This document shows positions 42,963 to 54,359 of a stretch of 64,000 bases of DNA, one piece after another. Location of the stretch: NCBI RefSeq assembly GCF_963576615.1, contig NC_088712.1, positions 23,279,870 to 23,343,869 on the forward strand, read 5' to 3'. The DNA comes from Watersipora subatra (lineage: Eukaryota; Bryozoa; Gymnolaemata; Cheilostomatida; Watersiporidae). Position numbers and translations under genes: made by a program. Below the pieces are notes generated by a model. It searched no databases. It was not told the origin of the DNA and saw nothing but the letters and a program-made list of their open reading frames with translations. The first letter of the stretch is position 1. Each line of letters opens with the position of its first letter.

Positions 42963-43304
42963 TTACCTACCGATGTACTCCACTACGTCTGATACAGATT
43001 TTGTTAGATCGATTTCCAGCCGTTCGCTTGATTCCAAATAATCATGCAAGTCATCATCACTTTTTACAATAATTTTTCTTTGTTTAGATGAGAGAAGTAG
43101 GGAGCAGGAGCCATCTGAGCTATCACAATCAAGACAGTTAGCACTCGTGCTTGGTGTGATGTCTGTTTTCACTAGTCGAGCTGTCAGTGCAGATTTGAAG
43201 CTACGGATATCTGGATTATTGTTGAAACCTCCCTTGGCCCAAATCTTTGAGGACAGTGTTTCTATGTGCTCTTGTCTAAGCTTGTACAGAAGTAAATACT
43301 TGAC
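42963..43304 (-). pseudogene. P-element transposase (THAP9-like) C-terminal exon
   Basis: On the minus strand, acceptor tttcgctag (ending 43305) is followed by an open frame containing LYKLRQEHIETLSSKIWAKG, then GGFNNNPDIRSFKSALTARL and a Ser/Asp-rich stretch, ending DVVEYIGR. The block 'QEH.E...S.I...GG.NNNP....FK.A' is the conserved C-terminal region of P-element and THAP9 transposases, as is the VVEYI motif. The catalytic domain upstream is absent from the window, so this is a remnant. Confidence 0.72.
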
Positions 43305-43325
43305 CTAGCGAAATGTTTGAAAAAT

Positions 43326-43592
43326 TTAATTCCCTATTCCAAAATATGAGGTACGCTTATGTAGAGGGTCGGGAATGATCTCTTCAGATTGCTTGGCGGC
43401 TGTTGACTCTTCATAGCAAAGTGAAGGTTCCAGGACTGGCTCATTGCGGTCTGGTGGAGATGATTTAGATAGTGTTGGTCGGCATAACAGTCGTCTATGC
43501 TTTGGTTGAGTCAGTTGTAAATATTTTCGCGGAAAATCAAATACCCTTAGTACAGCAGTATGTTCTAGTATGGCAGTCATCACCATACTCAT
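43326..43592 (-). pseudogene. THAP-domain tail exon of the P-like transposase
   Basis: A minus-strand frame containing TAVLRVFDFPRKYLQL, a variant of the AVPTIFxFP box that closes THAP zinc fingers, followed by a Ser/Pro/Glu-rich linker (SSPPDRNEPVLEPS). Upstream sequence at 43740-43600 has damaged THAP-like text without an intact C2CH set. A stop follows at 43326, directly before the C-terminal exon at 43304. Confidence 0.5.
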
Positions 43593-44370
43593 TTACTAGC
43601 CCATGTCCACCTGCCATGGTCATGAAAAACTTCATGAAATGGGAAACACTTTGTCTACTTCGCGGTTGGCACCTCTTTGTGCGAAGAAACTTTTCAAATA
43701 TTAGTGCCAGCAATGAACTTTAGGAAAACATTTTGGAATAACTATTATTTGTATGCATATCTCGAAAAAATCCGCAAGATTTCTTGCTCTTCACATCTAG
43801 GTACCTCTCACAACCACCCTTGAAAACAATTTAAGTAAAATTTACCTTTGAATCATTTCCAGTGCTGGTAGTTGCTCCACTCTCCACGGCTTCCTACTTA
43901 AAAATATGGCCTGGACTAGGCAAAGTGAACAAAGCAACAAAGTGAACATAGACCTATTTTCTGATGCCGTTTGCATAACACCTAAGACCCAACATTTATA
44001 TTCATGACAGACTGCAATCAGTGTACCATTTACGAGTGGGTATGCATTTGAAATCAGTTTGTGCACCTAGCTATCTGACATGTTAGCCCATAGCATAGGG
44101 CAACATTGATAATTTTGCAATATTTTTGAATAGATCAATATACATTTTTACTGGAACTTTACATATGAAATATTCAACTTTATGTTTACAAATTTGCAGG
44201 GTAGGAAAAGCATAGTGTATAAGCTTTGCATCTAAAATTTTAAACCAATATCTTGTGCACTTTAGTAGTTATGTCAAATTACATGTAGCAACAACGCTGT
44301 CTCAGCCATTCTTTCAATGTAAACAATGATGACTCGCTTGCCTGACCAGCTGCAAGTGAACAAAGTATGG

Positions 44371-45701
44371 CGCTTTACAGTCCCTCGCCTTGCGCGTTCA
44401 CAACTCGAGTTGATCAACTCGAGTTGCACAACTCGAGTTGTGAACGCGCAACACGACTTTTCAAAAGTAAGGCGCAATATATTGGTATTACGGTAGAATA
44501 ACCGTAGATCTGGTTATATTAACAATGGTATATCAATAGACACCCGTTAGCTAATAGAAATTAAACTCTGTATATACTGTAAAACTAGAGCTAATAGCGA
44601 ATTATTAGAATTATACTGTGCCGAGTTTGCAACTCGAGTTGTACAACTCGAGTTGCACAACTCGAGTTGTACAACTCGAGTTTGTAAATATAACTCGAGT
44701 TGTACAACTCGAGTTGCACAACTCGAGTTCATCAAAACCCAAGCCGAGTTCTTTAAACAGCAACTCGAGTTCAACAACTCGGCTTGAGAACATCTCATCG
44801 TTTCATTTTCTCTAGCTATATGGAATTTTTTGTGCATCATTAAACGCCGTTGAAATAATTTCTATGTTCATTTTGGTGTTCATTCAGTTTCTTGTCAGAT
44901 TCTAGAGAGATGACTTTTTTTTTATTTAAAAAAGAAGTTGCCCAGCTGGCTGCGAATTTCTTTTTCCCAAACAGGTTTACATACGGCAGTAAAATTTTGG
45001 CTCATGTTTGGCTTTAGTAATTGAGTTTTAGTAACCAAAACTTACATCATTACATTAGAAATCAATAGTTGTAATTAGAAAGGAACACAAACTTCTAAAT
45101 AACGTAGCAAAACTGATGTTATCATTCAAAAAGTGCTGTTAAAACGTAAGAGGCGCTCACTTAAAACTCATTAATTTAAGCCATTTTGAATAGTATTTTG
45201 GAATTTTGTGTTCCTCTCTAATTATAACTATTGACTTTCAATGTAATGATGTAGGTTTTGATTACTAAAACTCGATTACTAAAGCCAATCATGAGCCAAA
45301 ATTTTACTGCCGTGTATAAACCTGTTTGGGAAAAAAAATTCGCTGCTCGGTTCTCATATAGATTGTTTTTAGTTTGCTTTTTACATTCTACAATTGTTTT
45401 TGTCTCTCTATATTTATAGAAATGAATATGCGCAAATCTCGCCAATATATAATTTAAATATGTATACATATTTAAATTATTATTATTATTAATATTAAAT
45501 TTCTGTAAATGAGACACCCCAATTACTCACTTTGCTTTCTTTACGAACCCGTGTTAGTTTTGCGTATAGGTAACACAACTCGAGGTCATAAACCCAGGCC
45601 GAGTTGTACAATTCGGCAACTCGAGTTGGACAACACGGCAACTCGAGTTGTACAACTCGAGTTGTGAACGCGCAAGACGAGGCACTGTAAGGCGCCATAA
45701 C
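44371..45701. mobile_element. CAACTCGAGTTG-rich MITE, copy 2 (nested, complex)
   Basis: Bounded by TATGGCGCTTTACAGTCCCTCG on the left and its inverse GAGGCACTGTAAGGCGCCATA on the right, with AACAAAG at both flanks (target duplication). It splits the right arm of the P-like element at GAACAAAG/CGTTGACG. Tandem palindromes CAACTCGAGTTG occur at 44399-44445, 44631-44775 and 45570-45665. The first 100 bp hold two terminal-repeat ends back to back, so one end may have been duplicated or a second element inserted. Internal sequence 45500-45560 equals that of copy 1 at about 29040-29095. Confidence 0.72.
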
Positions 45702-45869
45702 AAAGCGTTGACGTTCGTCATGAAGAATGTGGCAATTTAAGTGGGACACAATGCTGAGCCGTGATGCATTGGATTGCCCAGTCTAGTATAGTTAATAGGT
45801 CTATGTTCGCTACAGTGATTAATCACTATCAAAACATGATTGCCGAAAACTGCTAATGCGCAGTGACAT

Positions 45870-45961
45870 GCGCGCGCAGAAGGGTGCGGCTCACCGGTAA
45901 CTTCCTAGTCCACTCGCAATTACGTTTGGTCGCAATTATTTAACTTTTGGAGATTTTTATG
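45870..45961 (+). promoter_or_regulatory. Promoter/non-coding first exon of TRIM-like gene 3
   Basis: Homologous to 1345-1244 on the minus strand (see there), ending in the donor TTATG|GTGAGT. Upstream continuity with about 41510-41635 has been broken by the P-like element, so this gene now has transposon sequence 80 bp upstream of the conserved block. Confidence 0.5.
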
Positions 45962-47061
45962 GTGAGTTTTATGTTTCATTGTGTGCTAAGCTGAGAAATT
46001 TCATTATATACAACTAATAGAGCTTGTTTACGCAATGGAACGTGCACTAAACTCACTTTGTCATATATTCACCTAATGTTTAATCAGTGTTAACGTGGAC
46101 CGACCATTTACGATCGATTTGGCTTGCTGACAGATTTGGCAAACGCCCGTGCATGAATCAAACTGCGATATCGAAAATATATGGTTCATTGGAGACTTCT
46201 CATTTGATATATTAAGGGCATTTCAATTGAACTAATTATTATTATTAGGTAGAGCTGATTGTGTCTGAACCAATGACTAGCTTTAGTGAGAACTGCCTGA
46301 AGTTATCTTTATTTGCTCGATTGCATAATGTAATACACGATACTCCCGATGAATTGCCTCAGAGCATATAAGTGTGGTTAATATCTTGGCAGACTATTGT
46401 GGACTACAAAAGGTTTGCAAGGTGTGATATGAAGCCTGATTAGATTTTTATCGCAGTAGGCCTACTCTTTGTTATGACTATTTATTACAGCGCTGTATAC
46501 TAGTAGTTGAGATAGACTTGAAGGCAATTTAAGCAATGAGAATATTCAGTATAAACCATGTTATGATTACATTCCTACCAGTCAGCTAACAATATAATAA
46601 ACTTATTCTAAGCATAGTTGTCATTAACAGTAAACTTTGCTTCACTAATAAACCACCGCCTCTGCTTTAGGTGTATAGTACAGTATTATGTGGAAAAGTG
46701 TGAGACATTTTTGAGGCAGTTTTTGAAGACTTGTGATTTTTGTGCTATTCACTTTGTCTTGTCGCGGGGTAAACCAATCATCATCTTCTTAACTGCAGGA
46801 AAACAAGTCATAACAGAGCTCCACTTTTTTGCAAGTAATAATCTCATTTTACCTTTTTGCTTTAAAAAAATGCTTTTCATGATGCATTGTAAGTAATAAG
46901 TGGCAGTGAATAATGTTCCTCACATTTAGGCAATGGCTAGTCAGTACAGCAGCCATACCGTTATCACTTTATATGTATATGTAACGGTTAGTATGTTACT
47001 CTGTAGGTTCAATATAAATCTTTAAACTTTATTGTTATCATATATTTTTGTCATTTCATAG

Positions 47062-47230
47062 AAGCAATGGCTTCTGCACATCATGATATAGAGTGTGAAT
47101 TCTGTGGCCAGAGGAATGAGAAAATTGTTGATCCAAAACAGCTTCCTTGCGGCCACATTCACTGTATGCCGTGCCTCACATCACACTATGAAAAGAACAA
47201 GATTTGCTGGTGCGGCCTTCAAAGCTGTGG
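47062..47230 (+). CDS. Exon 2: start codon and RING finger
   Basis: Acceptor tcatttcatag, then ATG at 47067. Encodes MASAHHDIECEFCGQR, LPCGHIHCMPCL and CWCGLQSCG. Cysteine/histidine spacing (CxxC ... CxHxxC..C ... C....C) fits a RING. Exits in phase 2 at GG|GTAAGT. Start chosen because it is the first ATG after the acceptor and is conserved in paralog 1 (position 50, minus). Confidence 0.85.
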
Positions 47231-49981
47231 GTAAGTAATATTCCACAGTCTTGTGATGCTTGCATTGTAAATAATTAATATGGCTTGTAATAAGTTGGTA
47301 AGAATCATTCATCCATTGGGTCCTGCTATTGTTTTAGAAGGCCATTCTTATTAAAGTTGTCTCTCAGATATTTTAATATTAGGTGACGAGAACATTAATT
47401 CTACGTGATCACACACCTTCATAGTTGGCCAATAAAATGATGTTTCTACATTTCTTGAAATACTTTATGTACATTTGATTCATTGGAATGAGTAGTCATC
47501 ATCGGACGAACTGCAATTTCCACAACGATACTTGTCTAAAATCAGCTTTATTTGGTACTCATTTAAGGTGACTAACATATCCATCATTAATGATAGGGGA
47601 ATTATGAAAAAAAATTAAATGTACATATTATTAGATTTTGTTATGTATAAACCATGATTTTTAGGAAGGTGTATAAAATGTCACCCGAATCATTGGCTGA
47701 CCTGGATGTTGATGCTGCGAAGTTGTGCGATGCTTGCGTAAAGAAGGGACAACGCAACCGTCTCGCCTTATCTTACTGTGCAGCTTGTTCTAAAAAGTTC
47801 TGTGAAGAGCACCTGGAGGTAAGTCAGACATATAGTTGATTTTGGTGCTGTTGCAATTCCTTGCTTCAGAATTCAGCTTGTCACATGCAGGTTTATTTTA
47901 CATGGCAGCATGGTTACTGCCGTTTACCTCTGTTACTCTTCAGATATAAATATAATAGTCAGTTGTTTACTTGTATCAACCAGCTGCAGTGCATTTCTTT
48001 TTAAATATTTACTTAGCTTATATAAAGCATTAAGGTAATGGAGGGTGGGTGCCGCTTCTAGAATATAGATGTTTATCATTTAGCACTAGAGCTTCAGAGC
48101 TCAGGCTAAGCAATCTGAATTGAGTAGGCCTCAAACCCTTGATTTCGATAGGAAACAATCTGAGGCATATCAGACTACCAGAGGTTTACTATCAAAATAA
48201 CCTTTTCTCATCTTCCTGTCCCTTTTGTAAATCACAGTGACTCTTGTCTGAGATTACCTTGATCAGTTGTAGAGCAGGTGATTCACTAGTAAGTGCATGC
48301 TCTAGCATTCTATGCAACTTCAAGTATAATATGTAGTCGGTATTTTATATTAAAAGCAGAACTTGTTCAGAATGCATCAAACATGTGAAAGTCAGTTCAA
48401 AACTGTTACTAGAATCATTCTTATTGACTTCTGTCTTCTGTTGAGAACAGTCATATTCTATATGATCTTCACTCTCTGTATCAGTTGGGTCAGGCTATTA
48501 CTTGTAATGCTACTTTTCATCTAGTCAACCTGCTGAGTCTCAAATTGCAATGTTTTGCTGTACAATATTGCAGCTCTGGGTTTTGAGGCTGATAGTAACA
48601 CTATAATAGCTTTTAAGAATGCATCACTATACATGCTCATATCCGCTCTCAACTGACCATACCTGACTTGGTTGTTATCTCATGTGGGGCCCAACTTCTA
48701 CCTTTATAAATGTAGAAAGTCTAAAAGCCCCCTTAACATCAACATATGGTAATCTACCATACCGCAAGCTTGGCAGCATTCTCTTGAATCTTTTTACTCG
48801 CTTCACCAGTTACTATGACAGCAATTCTACTTGACCCTTGTTGTCTTTCTTTTAGCAACATGATGTTCTGCTAGATAATCATCATACAGTCTCCATGACT
48901 CAATATATGTCAGGGGAGAGCCAACATCTGCCAGATATCTGTACAAAACATGAGAATCAACCACTAGTTTTGGGATGTAAAGTCTGCCATACTATCAGTT
49001 GTGTGAAATGTGTAGCAGATTCATCTAAATGTGAGAAAGGTAAGTCTATTGAGTAAACACTGTACTTACATTAGATAGCAGGATGATATTTACACAGTGA
49101 AGTAGACTGGGAAAATCTGGAAAGATTTAGTAGGAAAATTCATAAGCAATTGTTTACTGTCAAGGTAATCTTGCACAGGTGGACCACATGACTTCCAGTT
49201 GCTGGAAGATCTGGCAGCCTCCCTGTTGGATACCGTACTAACAGAAGAGAGTACAACCAAGGATGAGGAATACGAAAAACTATTCAAGGAAGTATCCCAA
49301 GTACAGGCAGACTTTGATGATGAAACACAAGCCATGCTTCTACTAATCCATAATACAAGAGACAGTCAGGTTTGAAATTATTGTACTGTTGAAATACCTC
49401 GGCTGCCTTCTTTCTTTCGTTATACCCAACTAGTTGATGTGACATACTGGCATTCCAGTAATATGAGAAAGAGGCTACAATTTGATGTAATATGAGAAGA
49501 GGCTACAACTTACTCCAGCTAATGTTCTTCCTAACTTTATATCCAAATAGTTTCTATGATATTCAAGCATTAGTTTTAGCGAGAGAAAGAGACTACAACT
49601 CCTGAATGTTAGCTTTTCTATTATTTCCATTTACTCTTCTATTTCCTGTTACAGTTGAATGAGATTAAACTTAAATATGACACACTGGAGAAACATGTGA
49701 TGGAAAACCGACAGCAGTCACAGACTAAAATTGCTGACTTCATAGAAGACGAGCTGCTTAAGCAGTGGAATAGCCTAAGAACCAATAAGGAGTTGCTAGA
49801 AACTGGGACCAAGAGCCATCCCCCGGTAAGCTTTTAGCCAGGGTTGCTACTCAGTAGTTCATTAATGTTCAGGATTTCTTGTATGTGAGTTTGTGAGGGT
49901 ATTGTGGATATATGGGTATGCCCGTGTGTGCTTGTGTGGTGTATATATTTTGGTATACCTGTGTGTAGTAGTGCTTTTGCA

Positions 49982-50021
<40 letters not shown>

Positions 50022-52921
50022 TGGTATACATGTGTGTACTAGTGCTTGTGTAGTGTATATATTTTGGTATACCTATGTGTACTGGTGATTATCTAGTGTA
50101 TATTTTTAGTACACTTTTGTGGAGCAGCACTTGTGCGCTATATATACTTTTGTGTACCTGTGTGTGCTAGTGTTTATGTAGTGTATATATTTCGGCATAC
50201 TTGTGTACTAGTGGTCGTGTGGTGTATATATTTTAGTATTCATGTGTACCAGTACTTATGTAGCGTATATATTTTGGTATACATGTGCATACTAGTGCTG
50301 GTGTAGTGTATATATTTTGAAATACATGTGTGTACTAGTACTGGTGCAGTCTATATATTATGGTATATATGTATGTACTAGTGCTGGTGTAGTATATATA
50401 TATATATCTTGGTATACCTGTGTGTTCTAGTGCTGGTGCAGTGTATATATTTTGGTATACCTGTGCGTTCTAGTGCTAGCGCAGTGTATATATTTTGGTA
50501 TAGCTCTGTGTACTAGTGTTGGTGTAGTGTATATATTTTGGTATACCTGTGTGTTTTAGTGCTGGCACTTGTGTAGTGTATATGTTCGGATATACCTGTG
50601 TGTACTTGCAAGACTGAACTCATCAACTTGATACAACCATGTCCGCTAGTGCTAAACCTTCACGAAAAACCTATAGGCCTATAAGTCCTTATAAGGCCTA
50701 TAATGTAAGCCTATAAGTCCTCTGACAGTGCAATAAAAGTCTAGCTGAGACATGGCAATTAAGTTCCTGATGCAAGGATTTAGGAATTTTAATTCGAACT
50801 TGGAAGTAAAAGAAAATTATTTTCACATGTACTGATGTAGCCTGTTTTTGCATTCAAGAGGACGGGGGTATAGCAAAACCTGTCTTAATACTTTCGCTGC
50901 CAAAGGGGTCAAGGACGACAAAACCCAATTTGTTAGCGGCGATCTGTGGGCATATGTGGCGTGTTGGTAAGGGTGGCTAGATACCACAGACCGCTTGTTT
51001 GAGGGTTATTTCTTCCTTCGTGAGTCATCCGTTTGTGGGCACAAGCCGCGCGGCTTGAGCTTGATGACTTACGGGTAGTGTATATAATTTGGTGTAGCTG
51101 TGTTCTAGTGTTTGTGTAGTATATATAATATGGTATACTATATGAGTACTAGTGCTTGTGTAGGGTATGTATTCTGGTATACATCTCTGTACTAGTGCTT
51201 GTGTAATGTATATATTTTGTTTTATCTGTGTGTACTAGTGCTTGTGTAGTATATATAATATATATATATGTATATATATATATACATATATATACATACA
51301 TACGTACAAAGTAGATTCGAAAAACGGACATTTTATCTGAAGAGTGTGATACTTATTGTACCACATGAAACTACTAGTAATAAAATGTTTAACTTATATA
51401 GCGAAGTTCCACTTATACATATTATATATATATATATATATTCCGGTATACCTGTGTGTACTTATGCTTGTGTAGTGTATATATTTTAGTAAAACTATTT
51501 AGCAAGAGAGAGACTACATAAAACAAGTGATTTTTGAGAAAAACTTGTAGTTACCTTTTTGTTATGTTTCTCAGTAACTTGAAGCTTACAATGTTGTCAT
51601 TTCAAAGGTTTTAAAATACGGAGTCCTTCCAGTGTTTGAATAACAGTAGTAGTTTATTTGTAACTTGAGATCAGACCTATGAGTACAGGATGTGATTTCA
51701 TTTATTTAGCAGTTTTTTAGCTTCATAGCTAGAAAAAACATAAGTATCAAAAAACATAAATGAATGACAAAAATATAGCCTTTAGCTTATCAATAATTGA
51801 ATAAGTGATTTTTTTTGGCTTTCAAGTATCTCAAAAGTTTGGGTATTTCAAAGTATCTCAAACCTACCTGAGGACGATTGCTTTTGTTGCCCTTTTAACA
51901 TGTTGAAATAAGGACGAACACGAGTGTCGTCACAACGGCTAATGCACGACCACTAGCCAACTTGTCCGAGTTTCTATTTTTTAGTCTTCCTAGCGGCACC
52001 GGTCTTGTCACATAGCATCCTCTCAGTTACACTGTCGCCGACCAATTGTTTGTCTAATATCCAAAGCCCGAGCAGCCTATTCATCAGCTATCATGAAACA
52101 TGCTGCCAATTGTGAAGATCGCTGCGATGTTTATAAACTATGGTTACTCCTTTTGCAAACTAAATACCTTCTGTTTAATATTTGAGAATGTAATTCTGTC
52201 ATATTGCTGAGCTAACTCAATCATACTTTTCACATGTTTTTCAATAATTTCACGTTTGTATTGTTATTGTTATTTCACGTTATCAATTGTTATCATTCGC
52301 TTTTTCTTTGCATTATCCTTCATTGTACCGGTTAACTTTCGGTCTGCCCACAGTATTTTAATTCACATAGTTCTGCACTGAAAAGCACAGTTGAAAAATA
52401 CTGAATGACGTTGTCCTCATAAAACACCTTTGACATGCTTGACCACCGACTTGCGTGCTCGTATCTCAAACATGGCTTGTACATGTATGTTAGTGCTAAA
52501 ACTTGCCTTAAAGCTGGCTTGCATCTCAAGTTTCTCATATGTTGGGCACTCGTCAGTTGAAGCATTACTGTATACTTGGTCATATAGTGGCATTTGAAAA
52601 ATGGGTCAAAGGCTTGTATGTGGAGAATCTTATATCTACGAGAAGAAACTTGTTCGAAATGCTGATCGCATCTCTATTATCTCATATGCTGGGGCACTCC
52701 TATCTAGAGACATGACTGTGTACAATTAAATTACCCTTAGTTATTAGCACAACACACAAATTTTAATAGTCATTTTCCATGAGTTTCTCTATTAGGATCA
52801 CTCTATGTTTAGGCTGCAATTGTGAGAGGATTCAAAGAGTTGAAGGCAGAGTTGGACAGAATTGCTAAAGAATATTTACCAAAACTCAAACTCACAGATC
52901 AGCTACAGTTGAAACAGACGG
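47067..52921 (+). CDS. TRIM-like gene 3 (RING, B-boxes, coiled coil); NHL part missing
   Basis: Six coding exons join in phase: 47067-47230, 47665-47818, 48856-49039, 49179-49369, 49655-49825 and 52813-52921, about 324 codons with no stop. The order RING, B-box-like 1, B-box 2, coiled coil is the tripartite TRIM motif, typical of cytosolic RING E3 ubiquitin ligases, including innate immunity and RNA-regulating members. The last exon ends in phase 1, exactly as needed for an NHL exon like 21355-20645, but none is seen up to 64000. Intron homology with the other paralogs persists to about 53340. Either the propeller exon lies beyond the window or was lost. Confidence 0.85.
47665..47818 (+). CDS. 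Exon 3: B-box-1-like zinc finger
   Basis: Acceptor gatttttag and donor GAG|GTAAGT. Encodes KVYKMSPESLADLDVDAAKL, then LCDACVKKGQRN and YCAACSKKFCEEHLE, giving a C-x2-C ... C-x2-C-x4-C-x2-H pattern that continues with histidines in exon 4 (QHDV..DNHH). Confidence 0.85.
48856..49039 (+). CDS. Exon 4: B-box 2
   Basis: Acceptor tttcttttag and donor G|GTAAGTC. Encodes QHDVLLDNHHTVSM and then DICTKHENQPLVLGCKVCHT-ISCVKC, the CxxH ... C-x2-C ... C-x2-C arrangement of a B-box. Confidence 0.85.
49179..49825 (+). CDS. Exons 5 and 6: coiled coil
   Basis: Exon 5 (49179-49369) encodes a Glu/Leu-rich helix (DLAASLLDTVLTEESTTKDE). Exon 6 (49655-49825) encodes LNEIKLKYDTLEKHVMENRQ and a further acidic helix. 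Donors are CAG|GTTTGA and CCG|GTAAGC. The intron between (49370-49654) contains short duplicated text (AAGAGGCTACAA). Confidence 0.8.
49850..51490 (+). repeat. About 43-bp minisatellite in intron 6, split by an insertion
   Basis: Units of the type GTGTATATATTTTGGTATACC followed by TGTGTGTACTAGTGCTTGTGTA repeat about every 43 bp from 49850 to 50605 and again from about 51078 to 51490. Pure (AT)n runs lie at 49983-50020, 50396-50407, 51250-51300 and 51424-51442. The array belongs to the intron between exons 6 and 7 and has expanded it to 3 kb. Confidence 0.85.
50606..51077 (+). repeat. Insertion within the minisatellite, possibly SINE-like
   Basis: A non-repetitive block of about 470 bp. Its right part has a polymerase III A-box-like TGGCGTGTTGGTAAGGGTGG (about 50957) and a weak B-box-like GAGGGTTATTTCTTCC (about 51003), as in tRNA-derived SINEs. 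No poly(A) or target duplication identified. Confidence 0.35.
52813..52921 (+). CDS. Exon 7: end of coiled coil
   Basis: 109 nt with acceptor tatgtttag and donor G|GTATGAA. Encodes AAIVRGFKELKAELDRIAKE and a Leu/Lys-rich stretch. Third copy of the exon also found at 12061-11953 and 23673-23565 (minus). Confidence 0.8.
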
Positions 52922-52999
52922 GTATGAATAACTATAAATGGATATGTTTTCTACCCTCATAAAGGGTTGGATACACCACATGTTTACTAATGATGCTAA

Positions 53000-53880
53000 C
53001 ACCAATTTAGTCAGCAGATGACATGCGGACTCAGCATGTTAGGTTATGCTGAAAGCTAAATGATTGTAAGGTTAGATATTTGATTGAAGGCAGCTTTATT
53101 TCAGAAGGTAGTGATTTCCTATTGCTATTACCACCTTGCTACCGTTATAGAAGACATTTTTCTTATCACCAAAAAGACTTTTGGTGAATAGTATCCAAAT
53201 AACTTGCCATTTCATTCAATCGAATATCAAAGCAATAAAAGCAATTATTCGCCTTTTTTCCCCTTAAAGATGAACTTACATGAATGTTTAATAAGTTTTA
53301 TCAGAAAGTATCAGTATTTGTCTATAATTTGCCACTAGAACTAATTGAATTTGTATGTTGGTGGTTCACTGTACAGTACTACAAGTACAGTATGTACAAG
53401 TAGCTCAGGTATTATTTGCTAATATTGATTCCACATAAGGTGTTGACAAACAGTATTAGAAAAATTTTATTCAGTGTACTGCTGAAGGTGATGTTTTTGT
53501 AGCATGGCTACTAGTACATTGAAGGGATAACACGGGGCTATACAGCCGACCCTTTACCCAAGCTTTTTGTTAAACTTTCTGGTTAATCCAGAGATTAGCT
53601 GTTATCAAGTGGCATTCAGTGATAGTATCATGTAGACCTGCACGATTTGTCTCCCCACGCCAATTCGGTTATCGACCTCAACTTCAATCGAACACCGTTT
53701 ATAACCGACACACATGAGGACTCGCCACGGTGTCAAACGATGTCACAATTGATTGCACAAAATATTGACACAAACAGCTTTTCAAACATATTTCTTTGAG
53801 TAAATATATACAGAAGTCATTAATATAAATTGGAATCTATTAATAGTCATTCAGAATAATTTATTTGGTAGATCCGTGTG
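53000..53880. other. Paralogous intron sequence, then unannotated
   Basis: 53000-53340 matches sequence next to the coiled-coil exons in blocks A and B (reverse strand there). Beyond that nothing is recognised. Confidence 0.45.
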
Positions 53881-53883
53881 TAA

Positions 53884-54356
53884 AAGCCCGTACACACTAT
53901 CACTCAAATCAACATTTAGCTGTGTGATGGACTACAACGATTAGCTGTTTGTATGTCATCACCAACGATAAGGTGTACATACTTTGGGCGATTAGCTGTA
54001 GGTGATAGCTGACCAACAGCCAATTAAAAATTACTAAATTGTATCAGTGATATTGCAGGGTCCTTTTGTTATCTTTAATTATCTGATTATGCAATTCATC
54101 ATGAGCGTAGTTCTTCGCCATGCTTACAACTATTAATTGACACAAATCTTCATAACTGTTGAGATTAGATCTGATGCCAATCAATATGCTAATAGTTGCT
54201 GTCATCGGTGTCAAAGTTCAACATGTTGAAAGTACATCGCATCGTCACCAGCAATGATTGGGTACGCCGCTCATCGCAGAATGACATTATAGCAGTCCAT
54301 CGTTGTAGTCTATTGCATCGCTAATCGTCGATTTGAGCGATAGTGTGTTCGGGCTA
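53884..54356. mobile_element. Harbinger-type MITE (TAA target duplication)
   Basis: The left end AAGCCCGTACACACTATCAC and the right end GAGCGATAGTGTGTTCGGGCTA are inverted copies, with inverted similarity continuing (CTACAACGATTAGCTG against GCGATGGACTG-like text). Flanked by TAA at 53881-53883 and 54357-54359. 473 bp, no transposase. Confidence 0.75.
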
Positions 54357-54359
54357 TAA

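Larger units (their letters stand above)
41637..45790. mobile_element. P-element-like transposon with long inverted arms
   Basis: The left end ATACTAGACTGGGCAA (about 41640) recurs inverted at the right end (TTGCCCAGTCTAGTAT, about 45785). The left arm, about 41640-42125, is matched in inverted orientation by 45785-45702 plus 44372-43955. The 1.3-kb gap in the right arm is a nested MITE. Between the arms lie minus-strand remnants of a THAP/P transposase. Homology of flanks to 1345-1576 shows the element inserted between two parts of a formerly continuous TRIM-like upstream region. No clear 8-bp target duplication found. A perfect hairpin occupies 42449-42500. Confidence 0.68.

Noticed and set aside
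52332..52583. 83-codon minus-strand ORF
   Set aside because: Located in the intron of TRIM-like gene 3, in sequence homologous to introns of the paralogs. No coding signature.
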